DNA of 64,000 nucleotides, taken from NCBI GenBank assembly GCA_040879985.1, contig JBBDJH010000006.1, forward strand, positions 73,962-137,961, given 5' to 3'. The stretch is from VRUE01 sp040879985 (lineage in GTDB: Bacteria; Actinomycetota; Thermoleophilia; Solirubrobacterales; 70-9). The notes beneath the pieces are model-generated. The model was not told the DNA's origin and did not search any database. It saw only the letters and a list, made by a program, of their open reading frames with translations. Below, in pieces: positions 7,947 to 15,334 of this stretch (positions are counted from its first letter, which is position 1; the number at the start of each line of letters is the position of its first letter). A program made the position numbers and the translations under genes.

Positions 7947-8768
7947 GTGTCTCCCGAATCCGGCAGAGGGGAGCGCGGGACGGGGCTTGGGCCGCTGGCG
8001 CGGTTGCGGGAGGATGTCGCGCGCGCGGCCATCTTCACCGACGTCGACGGGACCCTGGCGCCGATCGTCCCGCGGCCCGAGCAGGCCGCGGTGCCGGCCC
8101 GGGCGAGCGAGCTGCTGGCCCGGCTGGGCGAGCGCTACGGCCTGGTCGGCTGTGTCTCCGGGCGGCGGGCGGAGGAGGCGCGGCGACTGGTCGGGGTCGA
8201 GGGCATCGCCTACGCGGGCAACCACGGGCTCGAACTGCTGCTGCCCGGCGAGGCGGCGCCGCGCTTCGACCCCTCGCTGCAGGGCCGCGAGGGCGATGCG
8301 GCGCGCTTCCTCGCCGGACTGGGCGCCGCGGACCCGGCCGCCGCCGGCCTGCGGCTGGAGGACAAGGGGCCGATCCAGGCGCTGCACTGGCGCGGCGCCG
8401 AGGACGAGAAGGCGGCCGAGGCGCACGCGCACGAGATCGGCGCGGCGGCCGGGCGGGCCGGGCTCGAGCTGCGCTGGGGCCGCAAGGTGCTCGAGCTGCG
8501 CCCGCCGGGCGGCGGCGGCAAGGACGCCGCGGTGGCGGCGCTGCTGGCCGCCGACGGGGTGACGGCCGCCGCCTACGCCGGCGACGACCGCACCGACCTC
8601 GACGCCTTCCGGCGGCTGCGCGAGCTGCAGGCGGAGGGCGAGCTGGAGACGGCGGCCTGCGTCGGCGTCCTCTCGGCGGAGGGCCCCGCCGAGATCGGCG
8701 AGGAGGCCGACCTGACGGTCGAGGGGCCGGAGGGCTGGCTGGCGCTGCTCGAGGCGCTCGCGGGGTAG
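7947..8768 (+). CDS. otsB: Trehalose-6-phosphate phosphatase
   Basis: 273 residues, HAD superfamily. FTDVDGTLAPI (residues ~29-39) holds the nucleophile and acid/base aspartates. CVSGRR and the GDDRTDLDAF motif (loop IV) are the characteristic OtsB sequences; GNHGLEL is also family-typical. It removes phosphate from trehalose-6-phosphate to give trehalose, a compatible solute. The start is a GTG. No otsA is visible next to it in this window. Confidence 0.9.
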   Translation: MSPESGRGERGTGLGPLARLREDVARAAIFTDVDGTLAPIVPRPEQAAVPARASELLARLGERYGLVGCVSGRRAEEARRLVGVEGIAYAGNHGLELLLPGEAAPRFDPSLQGREGDAARFLAGLGAADPAAAGLRLEDKGPIQALHWRGAEDEKAAEAHAHEIGAAAGRAGLELRWGRKVLELRPPGGGGKDAAVAALLAADGVTAAAYAGDDRTDLDAFRRLRELQAEGELETAACVGVLSAEGPAEIGEEADLTVEGPEGWLALLEALAG

Positions 8769-8778
8769 AGGCCCGGCG

Positions 8779-9297
8779 ATGCCCTACACGGACCTGCTGC
8801 GCGTCACCGTCTTCCTCGCCGCCGCCGAGGCGACGGCGCTGGGGGCGATCACGGCGATCGCCGCCGGCCGCGACGACGACGCCACGGTCGCCGTCGTCGC
8901 CGCCGCCTGGTGGGCGATCGCGCTCGTCATCGGGATCTGGCTGGGGCGGCCGTCGCGCGCCGCCGGCGGCGTCCGCGACGCCCTCTCCCGCGCCCGCACC
9001 GCGACCTCGCTGCCGCCGGAGTCGCCGGCGCGGATCTCCGCCGGCCGGCTCTGGCCGATCGCCCTGACCGCGATCGTCGCCGGGGTCCTCGGCCTGTTCT
9101 TCCCCGGCGTCGCCGCGATCGGCGCCGGCTACGCCCTGCTCGCCGCCCTGGTGATGCGCAGCCGCGAGGCCGCCGTGCTCGGCATCGAGGACCGCGACGG
9201 GGTCAGGTTCTACGTCGTCCCCAACTCCGCCCTGCGCCCGATCCAGCTCGTGCGGACGCCGGGCCTGCGCAGCGACAGGCTGCGGGCGCCGGGCTGA
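8779..9297 (+). CDS. Membrane protein of unknown function
   Basis: 172 residues, 10 nt downstream of otsB, probably cotranscribed. Two hydrophobic segments at the N-terminus (VTVFLAAAEATALGAIT and VVAAAWWAIALVIGIWLG), a ~35-residue Arg/Ser-rich linker, then two more (WPIALTAIVAGVLGLFF, VAAIGAGYALLAALVM) and a soluble tail. No family recognised. Confidence 0.7.
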   Translation: MPYTDLLRVTVFLAAAEATALGAITAIAAGRDDDATVAVVAAAWWAIALVIGIWLGRPSRAAGGVRDALSRARTATSLPPESPARISAGRLWPIALTAIVAGVLGLFFPGVAAIGAGYALLAALVMRSREAAVLGIEDRDGVRFYVVPNSALRPIQLVRTPGLRSDRLRAPG

Positions 9298-9313
9298 GGC
9301 GCTGGCGCGGAAC

Positions 9314-9343
9314 GCAAACGACCCGCAGAAGCGGGCCGTTTGC
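9314..9343 (-). terminator. Terminator-like hairpin downstream of the tRNA-like sequence
   Basis: Arms 9314-9326 and 9331-9343, 13 bp with a 4-nt loop. The single imperfect position is a G-U pair if the minus strand is transcribed but an A-C mismatch on the plus strand, so the structure is best formed by minus-strand RNA (UUCU loop). It may still end transcripts of the membrane-protein gene. No strong T run. Confidence 0.5.
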
Positions 9344-9361
9344 AAACTTGGGGAGCCCGTT

Positions 9362-9482
9362 GGATCCGTAGGCCCCGATATCGCACCGCCGATGATAGCG
9401 GAGATCCTCGCAGACAGGACATTTACGCCCCCGGAGGGAGTCGAACCCTCACTCCCCAACTGCGATATCGGGGCCTGGATCC
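9362..9482. repeat. Inverted repeat duplicating the middle of the tRNA-like sequence
   Basis: 9362-9385 and 9461-9482 are complementary over 22 bp with a 2-nt bulge (GT at 9368-9369). The right arm lies inside the tRNA-like cloverleaf, across its D and anticodon region; the left arm is a free inverted copy. Confidence 0.7.
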
Positions 9483-9496
9483 GCCAGCGGGGGCGT
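9425..9496 (-). tRNA. tRNA-like cloverleaf, probably a tRNA pseudogene
   Basis: Minus-strand sequence has a 9-bp acceptor-type stem (ACGCCCCCG / CGGGGGCGT), a canonical T arm (GAGGG-TTCGACT-CCCTC, 9434-9450), a small hairpin CTGG-CGGAT-CCAG at the D position and CCCC...GGGG with a 12-nt loop at the anticodon position. T arm and acceptor are convincing; the D loop lacks the usual GG and the anticodon loop is too long to name an anticodon. CCA is not encoded. Most likely a damaged or chimeric tRNA. Confidence 0.35.
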
Positions 9497-9550
9497 CGCC
9501 GCTTTCGCGACAGACACCAGTCTACATATGTATGTAGACATTTGTCTAGC

Positions 9551-9576
9551 AGACGACCCGCCGAAGCGGGTCGTCT
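9551..9576 (-). terminator. Hairpin downstream of polX
   Basis: Perfect 11-bp arms (9551-9561, 9566-9576). Read on the minus strand, i.e. in the polX transcript 75 nt after its stop, the loop is C(UUCG)G, the very stable tetraloop common in terminators. No T run follows. Confidence 0.55.
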
Positions 9577-9650
9577 TACCGGTGGACATCGGCTCCCAGG
9601 GATCGCAACCGGATCCGATACTAGCGCATTTTTCTGTCTGTGCAGACAGA

Positions 9651-11381
9651 CTACTTCAGCAGCCGTTTGAACCCGGCCCAGCCGCGCGTGTTCGCGATGT
9701 CGTCCGCGGTCAGCCAGGCGCGTCTCGCGGTGGCCACCGCGTAGACCATGTTGTCGAGCGTGTCGACGCCGTGGGCGTCGGTGTTGAGGACGATCGCGAC
9801 GCCCGCCTCCCTGGCCAGACGGGCGTGGTGCTCGGAGAGGTCGCGGCGGTTGGGGTTGCCGTTGATCTCCAGCATCGTGCCGCTGCGGGCCGCCGCCTCG
9901 ACCACCGCCTCGATGTCGATCCCGTAGGGCTCGCGGCGGCCGATCAGGCGGCCGGTCAGGTGGCCGATGCAGTCGACGTTCGGGTTCTCGATCGCGGTCA
10001 GGACGCGCTCGGTCATCGCCGCCGCCGGGATCGAGAACGAGGTGTGGACGCTGGCCACCACCCAGTCGAGCGCCGCGACCAGGTCGTCGGGGTAGTCGAG
10101 CCCGCCGTCGAGGCCGATGTTGATCTCCGACCCGGCGAGCAGCCGGAAGCCGCGTTTCCCCTTGTTCCAGTCCCGCACCTCCTCGATCCGCTGCCAGAGC
10201 CGCTCGGCGGTGACGTGGTCGCCGAAGCCGTGGCTGGCCGAGTGGTCGGTGATCGCCATGTAGGCGTAGCCGCGCTCGCGCCCCGCCGCGGCCATCTCCG
10301 CCAACGTGTTGCGGCCGTCGGAGAGGGTGGTGTGCGAGTGCAGGTCGCCGCGGATGTCGCCGGCGCCGACCAGGTCCGGCAGCTCGCCCCCGCGCGCCGC
10401 CTTCAGCTCGCCCCGCCCCTCGCGCAGCTCCGGCTCGATGTAGGCGTAGCCGAGCCGCGCGTAGACGTCCTCCTCCTTCGCGCAGAGGGTCGTCTCGCCG
10501 CTCTCGCTCGCGACGATGCCGTGCTCGGAGACGGAGAGCCCGCTGCCGACCGCCGCTTCGCGCAGCTGCACGTTGTGCGCCGCCGAGCCGGTGAAGTGCT
10601 GCAGCAGGTTGCCGAACGCCTCCGGCGCGACGATCCGCAGGTCGACCGAGATCCCGTTGTGGGTCTGGGCGCGGAGGCCGTTCGGCCCGGGGTTGCCGGC
10701 GGCCGCGATCAGCGCGTGGCCGGCGAGATGCTCGGCGAGCGCGGCCGGCTGCTCGGCGGTGGCGATCAGGTCGATGTCCTTGCAGGTCTCGGCCCAGCGC
10801 CGCACCGAGCCCGCCACCTCGACCCGGTTGGCGGCGGGATGCTCGCGCAGCGCCGCGGCCAGCTCCTCGGCGATCGGCCGCACCGCCGAGAGCAGCAGCC
10901 GCCCGGGGCCCTCGCCCGGCTCGCCGAGGCGCTCCAGCGAGGCCAGCACGTTCTCCTCCGCCTTCGGGCCGAGGCCCTTGACGTCGCGCACCTTTTCCGC
11001 CTCGGCGGCCGCCTTGAGGTCCTCGAGCGAGGCGACGCCGAGCTCGTCGAAAAGCAGCTTCGCGGTCTTCGCCCCGACGCCGGGGACGCGCGTGACCTCG
11101 ATCAGCGTCGCCGGGAACTTCGCCTTCAGCTTCGTCGCGGCGGGGATCTCGCCGCTCTCCAGCAGCGCGCCGATCTTCTCCGCCAGGGTCTTGCCGACGC
11201 CGGGGATCTCGGTCGCCCGCCCGGCCGCGGAGAGGTCGGCGACCGAGACCGGGCTCTCGCGGATCGCCTTGGCGGCGGTCGAGTAGGCGAGCACCCGGTA
11301 TTTGACCGCGCCGTCGAGCTCGTAGAGCACTCCCAGCTCGTCGAGCGCGGCGGCGATCTCGGCGTTGGTCATCGTCGGCAC
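9651..11381 (-). CDS. polX: DNA polymerase/3'-5' exonuclease PolX
   Basis: 576 residues, standard for bacterial PolX. Order: N-terminal helix-hairpin-helix repeats (TEIPGVGKTLAEKIGALL, VTRVPGVGAKTAKLLFDEL, VKGLGPKAEENVL), the polymerase-beta nucleotidyltransferase core (VEVAGSVRRWAETCKDIDLI with two catalytic aspartates; a third in ISVDLRIV), and a C-terminal PHP domain (DLHSHTTLSDGRN, ITDHSASHG, LLAGSEINI) giving exonuclease activity. It fills short gaps in base excision repair. Translation may begin at the second Met (11372). Hairpin terminator at 9551-9576. Confidence 0.93.
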   Translation of the reverse strand: MPTMTNAEIAAALDELGVLYELDGAVKYRVLAYSTAAKAIRESPVSVADLSAAGRATEIPGVGKTLAEKIGALLESGEIPAATKLKAKFPATLIEVTRVPGVGAKTAKLLFDELGVASLEDLKAAAEAEKVRDVKGLGPKAEENVLASLERLGEPGEGPGRLLLSAVRPIAEELAAALREHPAANRVEVAGSVRRWAETCKDIDLIATAEQPAALAEHLAGHALIAAAGNPGPNGLRAQTHNGISVDLRIVAPEAFGNLLQHFTGSAAHNVQLREAAVGSGLSVSEHGIVASESGETTLCAKEEDVYARLGYAYIEPELREGRGELKAARGGELPDLVGAGDIRGDLHSHTTLSDGRNTLAEMAAAGRERGYAYMAITDHSASHGFGDHVTAERLWQRIEEVRDWNKGKRGFRLLAGSEINIGLDGGLDYPDDLVAALDWVVASVHTSFSIPAAAMTERVLTAIENPNVDCIGHLTGRLIGRREPYGIDIEAVVEAAARSGTMLEINGNPNRRDLSEHHARLAREAGVAIVLNTDAHGVDTLDNMVYAVATARRAWLTADDIANTRGWAGFKRLLK

Positions 11382-11443
11382 GATCCCATATCGTCGAAAC
11401 TGCGCTTGCCCGCCCTCTGCGCGGGTAACTGCAGACCCGCCCC

Positions 11444-11469
11444 GCGACGGCGAGGGCCGTCGCTATACT
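11444..11469 (+). promoter_or_regulatory. Hairpin plus TATACT -10 box upstream of trxA
   Basis: An 8-bp hairpin (GCGACGGC 11444-11451 / GCCGTCGC 11456-11463) is directly followed by TATACT (11464-11469), a near-consensus -10 hexamer about 50 nt before the trxA start. The hairpin falls in the spacer/-35 region and could be an operator. GGGAG at 11503-11507 is the ribosome site. Confidence 0.45.
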
Positions 11470-11517
11470 TTTTGAAGTATTGAGCTCTGAACCTCAACTT
11501 ACGGGAGACCGATACCA

Positions 11518-11844
11518 GTGACCGGCAAGCTCACCGACGTGACCGATGCCACCTTCAAAGCCGACGTCCTCGAGGCCGACGGCCCCGTGCTCGTCGACTT
11601 CTGGGCTCCCTGGTGCGGTCCCTGCCGCGTCGTCCATCCCGTCCTCGAGGAGATCGACGCCGAGCGCGAGAACCTGACGATCCTCAGCCTCAACGTCGAT
11701 GAGAACCAGCAGACGGCGGCCCAGTACGAAGTCCTCTCGATTCCGACGCTGCTGCTCTTCAAGGACGGCGCGATCGCGAAGAAAGTCGTCGGGGCGATGC
11801 CGAAGCGACGCCTCGAGGCCGAGCTCGAGCCGGCGCTCGCCTAG
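11518..11844 (+). CDS. trxA: Thioredoxin
   Basis: 108 residues, the usual size. Active site WAPWCGPC at residues ~27-34, a cis-proline in SIPTLLLF, and NVDENQQTAAQYEV typical of thioredoxins. GTG start with GGGAG 10 nt upstream. Cytoplasmic disulfide reductase supplying electrons to ribonucleotide reductase, peroxiredoxins and others. A tautomerase gene follows 33 nt downstream. Confidence 0.93.
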   Translation: MTGKLTDVTDATFKADVLEADGPVLVDFWAPWCGPCRVVHPVLEEIDAERENLTILSLNVDENQQTAAQYEVLSIPTLLLFKDGAIAKKVVGAMPKRRLEAELEPALA

Positions 11845-11877
11845 AGCGCCGGGCCCGGAGCGAGCACAGGCTTACCG

Positions 11878-12054
11878 ATGCCGTTCGTCCACGTCCACTG
11901 GTACGAGGGCCGCTCCGACGAGCAGAAGGCCGAGGTCGCGAAGCGGATCGAGGCCGCCCTCGGCGAGGTCGCCGGCGTCCCCCCGGAGCACTGCTGGGTG
12001 AAGTTCTCCGACACGAAGAAATCCGACCTGATCATCGGCGAGCCGGAGAGCTGA
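11878..12054 (+). CDS. 4-Oxalocrotonate tautomerase family enzyme
   Basis: 58 residues: MPFVHVHWYEGRSDEQKAEV start and a C-terminal half with PPEHCWVKFSDTKKSD. After Met removal the N-terminal Pro is the catalytic base of the tautomerase superfamily, and the length fits the small 4-OT type (about 60 residues, hexameric). Substrate unknown; it may isomerise enol or keto aromatics degradation intermediates. The last 23 bp overlap the 3' end of ileS on the other strand. Confidence 0.85.
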   Translation: MPFVHVHWYEGRSDEQKAEVAKRIEAALGEVAGVPPEHCWVKFSDTKKSDLIIGEPES

Positions 12055-15000
12055 TCACGATCGTCAGCTCGCGGCCGTCGAGCTTGGCGGTGGTTCCGCC
12101 GGTGGCGTCGTAGGCGATCGTGGTTGCGAGCACCTCGCCGGCGATGTAGTCCTCGTGGGCGCCGGCCGCGGCGAGCAGCTCCTTGTCGCCGCCGAGGCTG
12201 AGCTCGATCCGGTCGGTGATCTCCAGACCGGCCTGCTTGCGGGCGTTCTGGACCGCGTGGACGATCTCGCGGGCGAGGCCCTCACGGCGCAGCTCGTCGT
12301 CGAGCTCGAGCTGCAGGGCGACGGCGTGGCCGGCCTCGGCCTCGACCTCGTAGCCCTCCAGCGGCTGCAGCGAGAGGTTGACCTCCTCGGCGCCGAGCGC
12401 GTGCTCGTCGCCGTCGACATTGATCCCGACCTCGCCTCCCTCCGCCATCACCGCGGCGACGTGAACGGGGTCGAGCGCCTCGACCGCCGCGGCGACCTGG
12501 GGCATGCGCTTGCCGAAGCGGGGGCCGAGCGAGCGGTAGTTGGGCTTGACCGCGTAGCTGACCAGCTCGCCCTCCTCGCTGACGAAGTCGAGCTGCTTGA
12601 CGTTGAGCTCGGCCTTGACCAGGCCGGCCCGGGCCGAGATCGCCGCGCGCTCGGCGTCGCTGGCGACGATCACGGCGCGGCGCAGCGGCTGGCGCATCTT
12701 CAGCTTGGCCTGGGCGCGGGCGGCGCGGCCGAGCTCGACGGTCAGGCGCACCGCCTCCATCGCCGTCTCCAGCTCCGGGTCGGCGAGCGCCGGGTCGGGC
12801 GCGGGGAAGTCGCGCAGGTGGACCGAGTCGGGCAGCTCGCCGAGGCTCTCGGCCTCGCCGCCGGCCAGGTTGAGGTGGATCTCGTCGGCGAGGAACGGGG
12901 TGAACGGCGCGAGCATCGCCGCCGTCTCCAGCAGGCAGTGGCGCAGCGTCGCGAAGGCCGCCCGGTCGCCCTCCCAGAAGCGCCGCCGCGAGAGCCGCAC
13001 GTACCAGTTGGAGAGCTCCTCGACGAAGGCGGCGACCTCGCGCCCGGCCGCCGTGCAGTCGAACCCGTCCATCTGCTCCGTCACCGAGGCGATCGTCGCC
13101 TGCAACCGCGAGAGCACCCACCGGTCCAGGTCCTCCCCCATGCTGCGCTGTTCCTTATCCCCGCTATCCGAGGAAAAGGAACAGCGGAAGCTGGTGGGGG
13201 GGTCGAAATCGTCCGGGGTCAGGTTCTCCGCGTTCGCGTAGAGCACCCAGAACGAGTAGGTGTTCCACAGCGTCAGCAGGAACTGGCGCACCGACTCGCC
13301 CACCGTCTCGACCGAGAAGCGGTAGCCCGACCAGGGCTGCTGCGCGGTCAGGTAGTACCAGCGGAAGGCGTCGGCGCCGTGGGTATCGATCACCTCCCAG
13401 GGCTCGACCACATTGCCCTTGCTCTTCGACATCTTCTGCCCCTCGGCGTCGAGGATCAGCCCGAGGCAGACGCAGTTGCGGTAGCTCGACTCGCCGAAAA
13501 GCAGGGTCGACTCGGCGAGCAGCGTGTAGAACCAGCCGCGGGTCTGGTCGATCGCCTCGCAGATGAAGTCGGCCGGGAAGCGCTCCGCGAACAGCTCCTC
13601 GTTCTCGAACGGGTAGTGGAACTGGGCGAAGGGCATCGCGCCGCTGTCGTACCAGGTGTCGATCACCGACTCGACGCGGCGCATCGCACCGCCGCACTCG
13701 CCGCACTCGACCGCGACCTCGTCGATGTAGGGGCGGTGCAGGTCGGCGGGCACTTCGCCCTTGGCGCGCTCGCGCAGCTCGGCCACCGAGCCGGCGCAGA
13801 AGCGGCCGTCGCAGCCCTCCGCCGCGCACTCCCAGATCGGCAGCGGCGTGCCCCAGAAGCGGTCGCGCGAGAGCGCCCAGTCGACGTTGTTCTCGAGCCA
13901 CTTGCCGAAGCGGCCGTGCTTGATGTGCTCGGGGTGCCAGCCGATCCGCTCGTTGTTGGCGAGCAGGTCGTCGCGCGCCGCTGAGGTGGCGACGTACCAG
14001 CTCGACTTGGCGTAGTAGAGCAGCGCCGTGCCGCAGCGCCAGCAGTGCGGGTAAGCGTGCTCGTAGACCTGCTCACGGAAGAGCAGGCCGCGCCCGTCGA
14101 GGTCGTCGATCAGGGCGCGGGTGACCTCGGGGTCCTTGACGAAGCGGCCGGCGAAGCCGCTGACGCGCGCGTCGAACCTGCCGTCCGGCCCGACCGGGTT
14201 GTGGAGGCTGGCGTGATCGGTCGGGTCGAAGATCCCGTTCTCCGCCGCGATCCGGTAGTCGTCCTCGCCGAAGGCCGGCGCGATGTGGACCAGGCCGGTG
14301 CCGTCCTCGGTGGTGACGAACTCGCCGACGACGACCGGCGACGACCCCTCCGGACGATCCTCGAGCCGGAAGACGGGGCCTTTGTAGCGGCGGCCGGCCA
14401 GCGCCGAGCCGGGCAGCCTGTCGACGACCTCGGCGCTCTCGCCAAGCACCGGCTCGACCAGCGCCTCGGCCAGGATCAGCGTCTCGTCGCCGAGCTTCGC
14501 CCTTACATAGGTGACATCCGGCGCCACCGCGACGGCGACGTTGCCCGGCAGGGTCCAGGGCGTCGTCGTCCAGACCAGCAGCGACTCGCCGGCCTCGCCG
14601 CCGTCCTCCGTGAGCAGCGGGAAGCGCACATATATGGACGGGTCGCTCACATCCTTGTAGCCGAGCGCGACCTCGTGCGAGGAGAGCGCCGTGCCGCACC
14701 GCGGGCAGTAGGGGACGACCTTGTGGCCCTCGTAGAGGCGCTCGTCGTCCCAGAGCCTGCGCAGCGACCACCAGACCGACTCGATGTAATCGTTCTCCAG
14801 GGTGACGTAGGGGTCGTCGAGGTCGATCCAGAAGCCGATCCGCTCGGTCAGCCGGTTCCACTCCTCGACGTACTCGAAGACCGACTCGCGGCAGCGCTGG
14901 TTGAACTCGGCGATCCCGTACTCCTCGATCTCCTGCTTCGAGGCGATGCCGAGCTGCTTCTCGACCTCGAGCTCGACCGGCAGCCCGTGGCAGTCCCAAC

Positions 15001-15256
15001 CCGCCTTGCGCGGCACGCGGTAGCCGCGCATCGTGCGGTAGCGCGGGTAGACGTCCTTGAAGACGCGCGAGAGGACGTGGTGGGAGCCGGGCTTGCCGTT
15101 CGCCGTCGGCGGCCCCTCGTAGAAGCTCCAGACCTCGCCCCCTTCGCGGTTGGCGAGCGAGCGGGCGAAGACGCCGCGCTCGCGCCAACGCTCGAGGATG
15201 CGCTCCTCCAGCGCGGGGAAGGACTGCTTGGGGTCGACGGGGCGGAAGCCGGGCAT
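12032..15256 (-). CDS. ileS: Isoleucyl-tRNA synthetase, long form
   Basis: 1074 residues, longer than the E. coli type (about 940) and matching the long, eukaryote-like class with an extended C-terminal domain. HIGH-type signature in GPPTANGKPGSHHV near residue 50, KMSKS in AEGQKMSKSKGNVVEP near residue 600, editing-domain sequences (WTTTPWTLPGN) and zinc-type cysteine pairs (CPRCGTA; CGECGG). It charges tRNA-Ile with isoleucine. A 22-codon palindromic insertion (13135-13200) sits in the linker before the anticodon-binding domain (ahead of LDRWVLSRL). The upstream side carries three 22-bp-spaced direct repeats. Confidence 0.95.
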   Translation of the reverse strand: MPGFRPVDPKQSFPALEERILERWRERGVFARSLANREGGEVWSFYEGPPTANGKPGSHHVLSRVFKDVYPRYRTMRGYRVPRKAGWDCHGLPVELEVEKQLGIASKQEIEEYGIAEFNQRCRESVFEYVEEWNRLTERIGFWIDLDDPYVTLENDYIESVWWSLRRLWDDERLYEGHKVVPYCPRCGTALSSHEVALGYKDVSDPSIYVRFPLLTEDGGEAGESLLVWTTTPWTLPGNVAVAVAPDVTYVRAKLGDETLILAEALVEPVLGESAEVVDRLPGSALAGRRYKGPVFRLEDRPEGSSPVVVGEFVTTEDGTGLVHIAPAFGEDDYRIAAENGIFDPTDHASLHNPVGPDGRFDARVSGFAGRFVKDPEVTRALIDDLDGRGLLFREQVYEHAYPHCWRCGTALLYYAKSSWYVATSAARDDLLANNERIGWHPEHIKHGRFGKWLENNVDWALSRDRFWGTPLPIWECAAEGCDGRFCAGSVAELRERAKGEVPADLHRPYIDEVAVECGECGGAMRRVESVIDTWYDSGAMPFAQFHYPFENEELFAERFPADFICEAIDQTRGWFYTLLAESTLLFGESSYRNCVCLGLILDAEGQKMSKSKGNVVEPWEVIDTHGADAFRWYYLTAQQPWSGYRFSVETVGESVRQFLLTLWNTYSFWVLYANAENLTPDDFDPPTSFRCSFSSDSGDKEQRSMGEDLDRWVLSRLQATIASVTEQMDGFDCTAAGREVAAFVEELSNWYVRLSRRRFWEGDRAAFATLRHCLLETAAMLAPFTPFLADEIHLNLAGGEAESLGELPDSVHLRDFPAPDPALADPELETAMEAVRLTVELGRAARAQAKLKMRQPLRRAVIVASDAERAAISARAGLVKAELNVKQLDFVSEEGELVSYAVKPNYRSLGPRFGKRMPQVAAAVEALDPVHVAAVMAEGGEVGINVDGDEHALGAEEVNLSLQPLEGYEVEAEAGHAVALQLELDDELRREGLAREIVHAVQNARKQAGLEITDRIELSLGGDKELLAAAGAHEDYIAGEVLATTIAYDATGGTTAKLDGRELTIVISSPARR
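13135..13200. repeat. Palindromic element in frame inside ileS (family B)
   Basis: Perfect 11-bp core arms CGCTGTTCCTT (13146-13156) and AAGGAACAGCG (13176-13186) with weaker outer pairing (CCCCCA 13135-13140 against the G-rich end at 13195-13200). The loop contains CCGCTATCCGA, the same core as the intergenic elements at 49258 and 54408. The whole unit is 66 nt, 22 codons, encoding the Ser-rich segment between FDPP and GEDLDRWVL of IleRS. Confidence 0.65.
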
Positions 15257-15275
15257 GAACGCCTGATTCTAATAG

Positions 15276-15334
15276 CTGCGTAGATGTCAGGAGCACTCTG
15301 CGTATCTGTCAGGTAGACTCTGCGTATCGATCAG
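15276..15334 (+). promoter_or_regulatory. Three direct repeats with 22-bp period
   Basis: CTGCGTAGATGTCAG (15276-15290), CTGCGTATCTGTCAG (15298-15312) and CTGCGTATCGATCAG (15320-15334) start exactly 22 bp apart, i.e. on the same DNA face every two helical turns. They lie between the start of ileS (minus) and the DUF4143 ATPase (plus), and the third copy is already in the ATPase reading frame. They look like binding sites for a multimeric regulator. Confidence 0.6.

Larger units (their letters stand above)
9298..9650. other. Gene-free, hairpin-rich interval
   Basis: 353 bp without a convincing protein gene. It contains two terminator-like hairpins (9314-9343, 9551-9576), a tRNA-like cloverleaf on the minus strand (9425-9496), an inverted copy of part of that cloverleaf (9362-9385), a perfect AT-rich palindrome (arms 9520-9528 and 9531-9539), and a small CTGTCTG/CAGACAG hairpin near 9635. 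It looks like a degraded RNA or mobile-element locus. Confidence 0.7.

Noticed and set aside
9340..9537. Small plus-strand protein with PGGSRTLTP
   Set aside because: This phrase is the usual antisense translation of a tRNA T arm; the T arm is on the minus strand.
9629..9650. Rho-independent terminator from CTGTCTG/CAGACAG
   Set aside because: The T run lies 5' of the hairpin on the plus strand and an A run follows on the minus strand, so it is in the wrong place for termination in either direction.
9528..11483. 651-residue plus-strand open frame
   Set aside because: Antisense shadow of polX, which has helix-hairpin-helix, polymerase and PHP motifs.
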